A model generated the notes under the pieces. It made no database searches and had not been told where the DNA came from. It saw only the letters and a program-made list of their open reading frames with translations. Below are positions 58,583-64,000 of a stretch of 64,000 bases of DNA, piece by piece; within the stretch, counting starts at the first letter, position 1; each line of letters begins with the position of its first letter. Both the position numbers and the translations under genes were made by a program. Where the stretch lies: contig NZ_BCQS01000018.1 of assembly GCF_001552195.1 (NCBI RefSeq), positions 1 through 64,000 on the forward strand. The letters run 5' to 3'. The DNA is from Actinomadura latina NBRC 106108. Lineage in GTDB: Bacteria > Actinomycetota > Actinomycetes > Streptosporangiales > Streptosporangiaceae.

Positions 58583-60583
58583 GTGCGAAGGACACTGCGC
58601 AGGTCACGGGTGATGTGGGCCGTCGTCGCGGCCTTCGTCTCCCTTGGCACGCTCGGTGGTGGCGCGGTGGCCGTCCATGCGCAGGACCCGCGGAGACCGA
58701 CCGTGCGGTCGCCGGACGGGGGCCTGGCGCTGACAGTGTCCGTTGGGGGCGGACGGCTTGAGTACTCCGTCAGGCGGGGTGGTTCCGTTCTCGTCCAGCC
58801 GTCGGGGCTGGGGCTGAGACTCGTCGACGGGGCGGTGCTCGGAAGCGATGTGGAGGTCACGGGGAGTCGCGTCACGGCGAGGGACGGGACGTGGCGGCCG
58901 GTTTGGGGGGCCGACTCGCGGGTGCGCGATCGTTTCCGGGAGCTCACCGTCCGGCTTCGGCAGGCGGATGGAAGGGTCTTCAACGTCATCGCCCGTGCCT
59001 ATGACGATGGGGTGGCGTTTCGGTACCAGGTGCCGGAGCAGACTGGTTTGCGGTCGCTGGAGATCGTGGACGAGGCCACGGAGTTCGCGCCGGCCGGGGA
59101 CCCCACGGCGTGGTGGACGGAGCGAGATTTCGATTCCGATGAGAAGCCGTGGCAATCGTCTGCCTACAGCGCCATGGGGGCGTCCAACACTCCGGTGACG
59201 TTCCGCTATGGCGACGGGACTTACCTGTCGATTCACGAGGCCGATCTGAACGATTACGCGGCGATGACCCTGGTGCCGGAATACGGGCGGCTGCGTGTTG
59301 CCCTCGTGCCGACGCCTGGGCGGACGGCCGCGGTCGTGACCCGTACTGGGCGGGTCACTCCTTGGCGGGTCCTGACCATCGCCGGGAATGCGGGCGGGCT
59401 GATCGAGTCGCATTTGGTGGAGAACCTCAACCCGCCGTGTGCGATCTGCCAGGGCGACACGTCGTGGATCAAGCCGATCAAGTACGTCGGCATCTGGTGG
59501 CTGATCCAGCACGGGAAGGCCACGTGGGAGGACGGGCCGCGGCACGGGGCCACCACCGGACGCGCCGAGCAGTACATCGACTTCGCGGCCGCGCATGGCA
59601 TTCAAGGATTGCTCGCGGAGGGGTGGAACCGGGGTTGGGAGGGCTCTTGGGCCGACCAAGACTTCACGCGGGCCACTCCGGACTTCGACCTCCCCCGGGT
59701 CGTCGCCTATGGCAAGAGGAGGGGCGTCGAGTTCATCGTCCACAATGAGACCGGTGCCGGGGTCGATAACTATGAGAAGCAGCTCGATGCTGCGTTCGCT
59801 CTTTATGAGCGGCTCGGGATCCGCTATCTGAAGACGGGGTACGTGGGGAGAATCCCCGGGCACCACCACTACGACCAGCGGATGGTCAACCATTACCGGC
59901 TCGTCCTCGAAAAGGCCGCGCAGCATCGGATCAACGTCGACTGCCACGAGTGCGTCCATGGGACCGGGGAGGTCCGGACGTATCCCAACGCGCTCGCCCG
60001 GGAGGCCGTGCGCGGCCAGGAATGGGACGCCATCGGGGACGGCAACACCCCCGAGCACACCCTCATCCTGCCCTTCACCCGCATGCTCTCCGGCCCGATG
60101 GACTACACGCCCGGCATCATGGACGTCCTGTGGGACCCGCGGGACGCCGGCCGCCGAGTGCACACGACGGCAGCCAAGCAGCTGGCCTACTACGTCACCT
60201 ATTTCTCGGGTGTGCAGATGGCCGCCGACCTGCCCGAGCACTATGAGAAGTCGCCCGGTCTCACGTTCATCCAGGACGTGCCGGTCACATGGGACGAGAC
60301 GAGGGTGCTGTCCGCGGAGATCGGTGATCAGGTGGTCATCGCGCGTCGTTCGGGCGCGGAGTGGTACGTCGGCGCGATGACGGGCGAGCGGGCGCAGACC
60401 CTGCGCTATTCGCTGTCCTTCCTGGGTGAGGGGACGTGGGCCGCGGAGTCCTATTCCGGTGGGACAGCGGCCGATCCGGCGTCGATCAACGTCGTCCGGT
60501 CCGTCGTCACCCGCGAGGACACCTTCACGGCCGTCCTCAAGCGCAGCGACGGCCAGGCGGTCCGCTTCCGGCGCGTCGGCTGA
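58583..60583 (+). CDS. Glycoside hydrolase family 97 protein
   Basis: 666 residues from a GTG. A signal peptide (MWAVVAAFVSLGTLGGGAVAVHAQ) implies secretion. The GH97 barrel shows YVGIWWLIQHGKATWEDG, GLLAEGWNRGWEGSW, FIVHNETGAG, DCHECVHGTGEVRTYPN and GPMDYTPGIMD. Glutamates in HNET and CHE match the catalytic bases of inverting alpha-glucosidases such as SusB; the aspartate nucleophile of retaining alpha-galactosidase members is replaced (YLKTGYVG). It likely trims terminal alpha-glucosides. No transporter or regulator is adjacent. Confidence 0.88.
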   Translation: MRRTLRRSRVMWAVVAAFVSLGTLGGGAVAVHAQDPRRPTVRSPDGGLALTVSVGGGRLEYSVRRGGSVLVQPSGLGLRLVDGAVLGSDVEVTGSRVTARDGTWRPVWGADSRVRDRFRELTVRLRQADGRVFNVIARAYDDGVAFRYQVPEQTGLRSLEIVDEATEFAPAGDPTAWWTERDFDSDEKPWQSSAYSAMGASNTPVTFRYGDGTYLSIHEADLNDYAAMTLVPEYGRLRVALVPTPGRTAAVVTRTGRVTPWRVLTIAGNAGGLIESHLVENLNPPCAICQGDTSWIKPIKYVGIWWLIQHGKATWEDGPRHGATTGRAEQYIDFAAAHGIQGLLAEGWNRGWEGSWADQDFTRATPDFDLPRVVAYGKRRGVEFIVHNETGAGVDNYEKQLDAAFALYERLGIRYLKTGYVGRIPGHHHYDQRMVNHYRLVLEKAAQHRINVDCHECVHGTGEVRTYPNALAREAVRGQEWDAIGDGNTPEHTLILPFTRMLSGPMDYTPGIMDVLWDPRDAGRRVHTTAAKQLAYYVTYFSGVQMAADLPEHYEKSPGLTFIQDVPVTWDETRVLSAEIGDQVVIARRSGAEWYVGAMTGERAQTLRYSLSFLGEGTWAAESYSGGTAADPASINVVRSVVTREDTFTAVLKRSDGQAVRFRRVG

Positions 60584-60626
60584 GCAGCGGCACTGCCGTC
60601 CGGGCACACGCGGGATGCGGCGCGCT

Positions 60627-60950
60627 TCAGGAGCCGTGACCGGGTTCGCGGGCGGCGAGGCGGCGGGCGAGTTCGTCGCGCTCGCGGGTGATTTCGGCCA
60701 GCTCGTGCTGGAGTTCGAAGATGCGGCGGATGGCGGGCAGGGTCATGCCGTCGCCCATCAGGGTGACGACCTCCTGGATACGCCCGATCTCGTGCCTGCT
60801 GTAGCGGCGCTGCCCGCCGACGGAGCGCTCGGGGGAGACGACATGGTGGTCGTCGATGCGGCGCAGGAACGCCTGTTGCACGTCGAGCATCTGCGCGACC
60901 TGGCCCACGGTGTACAGGGCGGCGTGCTCGTCGTCGAACGGCAGTTTCAT
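60627..60950 (-). CDS. hspR: HspR-like MerR-family repressor
   Basis: 107 residues. The MerR winged helix is ALYTVGQVAQMLDVQQAFLRRIDDHHVVSPERSVGGQRRYSRHEIGRIQEV, followed by a coiled coil (ELQHELAEITRERDELARRL). HspR represses heat-shock genes such as dnaK and hsp20, using DnaK as co-repressor. It lies 95 bases downstream of the Hsp20 gene on the same strand, so both may be one transcript. The motif GGAAACCT around the Hsp20 promoter is a candidate operator. Confidence 0.82.
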   Translation of the reverse strand: MKLPFDDEHAALYTVGQVAQMLDVQQAFLRRIDDHHVVSPERSVGGQRRYSRHEIGRIQEVVTLMGDGMTLPAIRRIFELQHELAEITRERDELARRLAAREPGHGS

Positions 60951-61045
60951 GGGCTCTTCTTTCGCCTGCGCCGCGGCCGCCGGGGTGGCCCCGGCCCGCG
61001 TGGGGGGATGCCGCGGATCCGGGGCCGTGTCCGGAACCGTGGCGG

Positions 61046-61486
61046 TCAGCTTCTGATCGCCTTCTGCCCGTCGCCGGTCTGCTGGACGGCGACCTTGCGC
61101 GGTCGGGCCTTCTCCAGGACGGGGATGCGGACGGCCAGGACGCCGTTGTCGTAGGCCGCCTCGATCGCTTCGGCGTCGAGGTGCTCCGACAGGTAGACCC
61201 GGCGGGTGAACGAGCCCATCGTCCGCTCCCGGACGAACACGCGCTCGTCCTCGCCGAACTCCTCCTCGCGGCGTGCGGTCACCGACAGCACGCCGCGGTC
61301 CACGGTGACCTCGATCGAACCGGGGTCGATGCCCGGCAGGTCGAACCGCAGGACGACGTCGTCGGCGCGGCGGATGCCGTCCATCGGCATGCCGTTCCCG
61401 TTGCCCGCTCCGCTGACCTGGCGGATCGCCCGGTCGAACTGACGCTCGAACTCCTGCACGAACGGGTCGATCGACGTCAGCAACAT
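61046..61486 (-). CDS. Hsp20-family small heat-shock protein
   Basis: 146 residues. The alpha-crystallin domain spans about 38-130 (DDVVLRFDLPGIDPGSIEVTVDRGVLSVTA, GSFTRRVYLSEHLDAEAIEAAYDNGVLAVRIPV), and the C-terminal anchor is IPVLEKARPRKV. It binds unfolding proteins in the cytoplasm without ATP. The ATG at 61486 is chosen for its spacing to GGAGG; ATG at 61492 is too close. An inverted repeat of GGAAACCTA lies about 65-95 bases upstream, so expression is probably repressed by HspR or a similar factor. Confidence 0.9.
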   Translation of the reverse strand: MLLTSIDPFVQEFERQFDRAIRQVSGAGNGNGMPMDGIRRADDVVLRFDLPGIDPGSIEVTVDRGVLSVTARREEEFGEDERVFVRERTMGSFTRRVYLSEHLDAEAIEAAYDNGVLAVRIPVLEKARPRKVAVQQTGDGQKAIRS

Positions 61487-61550
61487 GACCATCACCTCCG
61501 AAGACCTTCGGCGCCCCACCTGACGCCGAGTACCTGCTCCTCACAGAAGA

Positions 61551-61580
61551 GGAAACCTACGAGTCCATTTATAGGTTTCC
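61551..61580. promoter_or_regulatory. Inverted repeat upstream of Hsp20
   Basis: GGAAACCTA (61551-61559) and TAGGTTTCC (61572-61580) form a perfect inverted repeat with 12 bases between. The core recurs at 61672-61678 (GAAACCT) and 61734-61741 (AGGTTTCC), so a regulator may bind at several places between the divergent genes. Confidence 0.6.
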
Positions 61581-61665
61581 ACTCGCCCCGTGTCAACCGA
61601 CCGCATCCAGGTCGTGGCCCTCGGGTGCTGGGCGCTGCGTAACATCCGCAGACCTGAAGGTGTGC

Positions 61666-61695
61666 TTGACAGAAACCTGCAACCTTGGCTATAGG
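61666..61695 (+). promoter_or_regulatory. Sigma-70-type promoter of the small gene at 61756
   Basis: TTGACA (61666-61671) and TATAGG (61690-61695) are separated by 18 bases, close to the vegetative consensus. The spacer contains GAAACCT, the motif also found in the Hsp20 upstream repeat, so a repressor bound there would block polymerase. Confidence 0.65.
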
Positions 61696-61755
61696 AGTAG
61701 TAGAAGCGGTCAATGACCTGGTGGCGCTTACAGAGGTTTCCGGGGAGTGATCACC

Positions 61756-62172
61756 ATGCCGGACTCGGGCACCCTGCCGGTGAGCGCAGGGTTCGCGGAC
61801 CTGATCTACGCCGACGACGACTGGCTGCGGCAGGAGTTCGACGCACTGGTCGAGGCGAGCTTCGGCGCCCCGCCGGACAGGCCCGGGCCGCCCGCACCTC
61901 CCCGCACGCCGCCGTCCGGTCGGCCGTGGCGATATCCGTCCGGTGCCCGCGGCGCGCGGACGCCGTACCGGCCGGCCCGGGTGGCCGGCAGGCGGCGCCC
62001 GCCGCGCCGCCAGCGCTCTCCTCCGCCCGCCCGTCTACGCGCGGTCGGCGGCGAGGCGTTTGGGGGCCGAGAGGCGCCAGGCCTCGGTGACCAGTTCGGC
62101 CAGTTCCTCCCGGTCGACCCTGCTGAGGTTCACGTTCACCCAGGCGAAGCGGCCGCTCGCCCAGGACGGTGA
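61756..62172 (+). CDS. Small actinobacterial protein beside Hsp20
   Basis: 138 residues. The first 35 (GTLPVSAGFADLIYADDDWLRQEFDALVEASF) are ordered and acidic and resemble short actinobacterial proteins with the pattern FADLxYADxxWLxxEFDA (from memory). The remainder is Pro/Arg-rich and overlaps the convergent YjbR gene by 138 bases, so the true C terminus may be shorter or frameshifted. Good promoter and GGGGAG ribosome site support expression. It shares the GGAAACCT operator motif with the divergent Hsp20 gene. Confidence 0.55.
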   Translation: MPDSGTLPVSAGFADLIYADDDWLRQEFDALVEASFGAPPDRPGPPAPPRTPPSGRPWRYPSGARGARTPYRPARVAGRRRPPRRQRSPPPARLRAVGGEAFGGREAPGLGDQFGQFLPVDPAEVHVHPGEAAARPGR

Positions 62173-62367
62173 GAAGACATCGGGGGCCTCGGCGACGAGG
62201 GCGGCCTGTTCGTCGCGGGTGGCCTTGAGCATGACGGTCTCGGCCGCTTCGTTGAGGTAGGCGAAGCCCTTGCCGCGCACCTTGAAGCCGGTCATGCCGC
62301 CGTACGACTCGTTCTCGGTCACCTCGGGCAGGCCGTGCGCGGTCTCCAGGAACTGTTCGATGCTCAC
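62035..62367 (-). CDS. MmcQ/YjbR family DNA-binding-like protein
   Basis: 110 residues from a GTG. The family signature is EQFLETAHGLPEVTENESYGGMTGFKVRGKGFAYLNEAAETVMLKATRDEQAALV, followed by FAWVNVNLSRVDREELAELV. YjbR-like proteins share a CyaY-like fold; their role is unknown. A TTG at 62409 is an alternative start. It overlaps the end of the convergent small gene. Confidence 0.8.
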   Translation of the reverse strand: MSIEQFLETAHGLPEVTENESYGGMTGFKVRGKGFAYLNEAAETVMLKATRDEQAALVAEAPDVFSPSWASGRFAWVNVNLSRVDREELAELVTEAWRLSAPKRLAADRA

Positions 62368-62466
62368 ATACGAAGCTGTACCCGCCGCGTCGGACAGTTC
62401 AGCCGGCAAGCCGATCAGCGCGCACCGCTCGGACGAAGGAGGGCGACACCGGCCACTCCCTGATCG

Positions 62467-63372
62467 TCATGGTTCGCCCGCGGCGCCCCGGGACATGGCC
62501 CGGAAGGCGGTCGGCGGCATTCCCGTCCGTTGCTGGAAGAACGCGCTGAACGACGTCTGGTAGCCGAAGCCGAGGCGGTCGGCGATCGCGGACGGCGGCA
62601 GGTCCGTATGGGACAGCAGCCGTTTCGCCTCCAGCAGGATCTGGTCGTCGATGAAGCGTTTGGCGCCGCAGCCCGTCGCGGCGCGGGTGGCGCGGGTCAG
62701 GGTGCGGACGCTGTAGCCGAGGCGGGCCGCGTAGTCGGCGACGCGGTGGCTGCTGGAGAGGTCCTGGTCGACGGCCTGCTGGAAACGCTGGAAGACCTCG
62801 CCCGCGGCGGCGGGCGAGCCCGGCCCGCCGTTCAGGTGCGTCAGCCGCAGCAGGATGACGCCGAGCAGGTGGCGCATGACGTCGATGTGCGCTTCGAGGG
62901 GGAGGTCGGCGAGGCGGCCGGACTCGTCCTCAAGGAGACGCAGCGTGCCGTCCAGGGCGGCCTTCTGCGTCCCCGCGGGTGTCAGCGGACGATGGTGGAC
63001 GCGCAGGTCGAGCCCGACCGCCTCGCGGGTCGCGGCGTCCGGGAAGTCGGAGGTGAACAGCACCACCGTCGCCTCAGCCTGGCGGAGGTCGCCCATATAG
63101 CGGTGGATCTGGCCGGGCCGCATCCAGAGCCAGCTCCCCGCGGGCACCCGGAACTCGTTGAAGTCGACCGAGCAGCGCACCGTGCCCTCTTTGACGGCGA
63201 TGAACTCGTGGAACACCGGGCGTCGCGGGGCGTAGATCTCAACCTCGTGGGCGCGGGCACGCGAGATCAGCCGGGGCAGGTCCAGAACTTCCACGCCCGG
63301 TGGTGCCCCCGCGGCGGGACGGTACGGGATGTGCGGAATGTCCGCCCGCTGAGGTTGTCCGTTTTTCTTCAT
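62467..63372 (-). CDS. AraC-family transcriptional regulator
   Basis: 301 residues. The N-terminal cupin-like sensing domain contains HEFIAVKEGTVRCSVDFNEFRVPAGSWLWMRPGQIHRY. The C-terminal double HTH is VADYAARLGYSVRTLTRATRAATG and PPSAIADRLGFGYQTSFSAFFQQRTGMPPTAFR. It is divergent from a UbiX-type gene with a dyad between them, so it most likely activates that gene in response to an aromatic acid. Confidence 0.88.
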   Translation of the reverse strand: MKKNGQPQRADIPHIPYRPAAGAPPGVEVLDLPRLISRARAHEVEIYAPRRPVFHEFIAVKEGTVRCSVDFNEFRVPAGSWLWMRPGQIHRYMGDLRQAEATVVLFTSDFPDAATREAVGLDLRVHHRPLTPAGTQKAALDGTLRLLEDESGRLADLPLEAHIDVMRHLLGVILLRLTHLNGGPGSPAAAGEVFQRFQQAVDQDLSSSHRVADYAARLGYSVRTLTRATRAATGCGAKRFIDDQILLEAKRLLSHTDLPPSAIADRLGFGYQTSFSAFFQQRTGMPPTAFRAMSRGAAGEP

Positions 63373-63373
63373 C

Positions 63374-63397
63374 CGCTGTCCTTGATCTATGACAGCG
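63374..63397. promoter_or_regulatory. Dyad between AraC and UbiX-type genes
   Basis: CGCTGTC and GACAGCG are 7-bp inverted arms separated by ten bases, one to two helical turns upstream of both divergent genes. It is a plausible AraC-family or repressor site. Confidence 0.5.
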
Positions 63398-63471
63398 ATT
63401 ATCAGCCCTCGCCCTAGCGTGAATCGCGGCGCCGGACAGGCGTGACCGAAATCTCAGGGGAGTGGACGGCC

Positions 63472-64000
63472 ATGCGACTCATCGTCGGAATGACGGGTGC
63501 GACGGGAGCGGTGTTCGGCGTCCGGCTGCTGGAGAACCTGGCCAGGCTCCCGGACGTCGAGACGCATCTGGTGATGTCGCGGTGGGCGCGGGCGACCGTC
63601 GAACTGGAGACCGGGCTGTCGGCGCGGGAGGTCGGGGCACTCGCCGACGCCGTGCACGCGCCCGACGACCAGGGCGCGCCGATCTCGTCCGGCTCCTTCC
63701 GGACGGACGGGATGATCATCGCGCCCTGCTCCATGAAGACCCTCGCCGCGATCCGGACCGGCTACGCCGAGGGGCTCGTGGCCCGCGCCGCCGACGTGGT
63801 CCTCAAGGAGCGGCGCAGGCTCGTCCTCGTCCCGCGCGAGATGCCGCTCAGCGAGATCCACCTGGAGAACATGCTCGCGCTGGCCCGCATGGGCGTGCAG
63901 ATGGTGCCGCCGATGCCCGCCTTCTACAACCACCCCGAAACGGTGGACGACATCGTCGACCACATCACGGCCAGGGTCCTGGACCAGTTCGACCTGCCCG
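63472..64000 (+). CDS. UbiX/VdcB-type flavin prenyltransferase (cut by window edge)
   Basis: At least 176 residues, running off the right edge. RLIVGMTGATGAVFGVRLLENL is the N-terminal FMN-binding signature, APCSMKTLAAIRTGYAEGL the active region, and VPREMPLSEIHLENMLALARMG the C-terminal part. The enzyme makes prenylated FMN for UbiD-type decarboxylases. With a divergent AraC regulator it suggests a hydroxyarylic acid decarboxylase operon (VdcBCD type) continuing to the right. ATG has GGGGAG upstream. Confidence 0.9.
   Translation, partial: MRLIVGMTGATGAVFGVRLLENLARLPDVETHLVMSRWARATVELETGLSAREVGALADAVHAPDDQGAPISSGSFRTDGMIIAPCSMKTLAAIRTGYAEGLVARAADVVLKERRRLVLVPREMPLSEIHLENMLALARMGVQMVPPMPAFYNHPETVDDIVDHITARVLDQFDLP

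Overview
The window reads as chromosome of a high-GC actinomycete, most likely Thermomonosporaceae or a related family of Streptosporangiales (inference). Supporting signs are the strong G/C third-position bias, GTG/TTG starts, F420-type LLM oxidoreductase, HspR/Hsp20, ECF41- and ECF42-type sigma genes, and ydaO-type (c-di-AMP) riboswitch sequence in front of cell-wall hydrolase genes.

Region 1 (about 1-21.2 kb) is a biosynthetic gene cluster, bordered on the left by the tail of an IS1380-type transposase. Nine minus-strand genes, several of them overlapping by a few bases, run from 11996 to 373: an AsnRS-like class II synthetase core without anticodon domain, P450, B12-type radical SAM enzyme, a GluRS-like protein that has lost both class I signature motifs, an S66/MccF-type peptidase, a PP-loop ATP pyrophosphatase, a methyltransferase, a PLP aminotransferase and a second GluRS with intact signatures. 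Divergently, an A-PCP-C-A-PCP NRPS and a KS-AT-KR PKS are transcribed from 12146. A palindromic operator lies between the two arms. The PKS stops abruptly inside its ketoreductase, so the cluster is broken or truncated at about 21012. Three aaRS-derived proteins plus an MccF-like immunity candidate make this the most unusual system here.

Region 2 (about 21.1-30 kb) is accessory DNA: a five-gene operon of tiny proteins divergent from a conserved regulator and a HExxH metallopeptidase, an AT-richer pair (small membrane protein plus membrane-anchored TPR protein with exact 126-bp repeats), a dual-HTH regulator, a tRNA-Gly(CCC) 3' fragment acting as attachment site, and a decayed tyrosine integrase. 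Two copies of a two-hairpin element with compensatory stem changes lie at 26.1 and 29.6 kb.

Region 3 (30.8-37.3 kb) holds convergent VanY and NlpC/P60 cell-wall peptidases with ydaO-type riboswitch sequence, a BlaI/M56 pair, an ArsR regulator facing a P-type ATPase remnant, and an ECF41 sigma factor with a DoxX-like protein.

Region 4 (37.5-50.3 kb) is one large catabolic operon behind a FadR-type regulator: MaoC hydratases, LLM oxidoreductase, CaiB CoA-transferase, MmgE/PrpD, a three-part RidA-like protein, a Cys-less thiolase-like protein with a DUF35 partner (retro-aldolase type), acyl-CoA dehydrogenase, CitE-type lyase and an acyl-CoA ligase. It should activate, hydrate and cleave an as yet unknown (possibly branched or C5-dicarboxylic) acid as CoA esters.

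Region 5 (50.3-64 kb) is mixed: Rieske protein, YciI protein beside an ECF42 sigma remnant, a large LuxR regulator, M24 peptidase, TetR/P450 pair, GH97 glycosidase, HspR and Hsp20 with a repeated GGAAACCT motif, YjbR protein, and an AraC regulator divergent from a UbiX-type flavin prenyltransferase that runs off the right edge.
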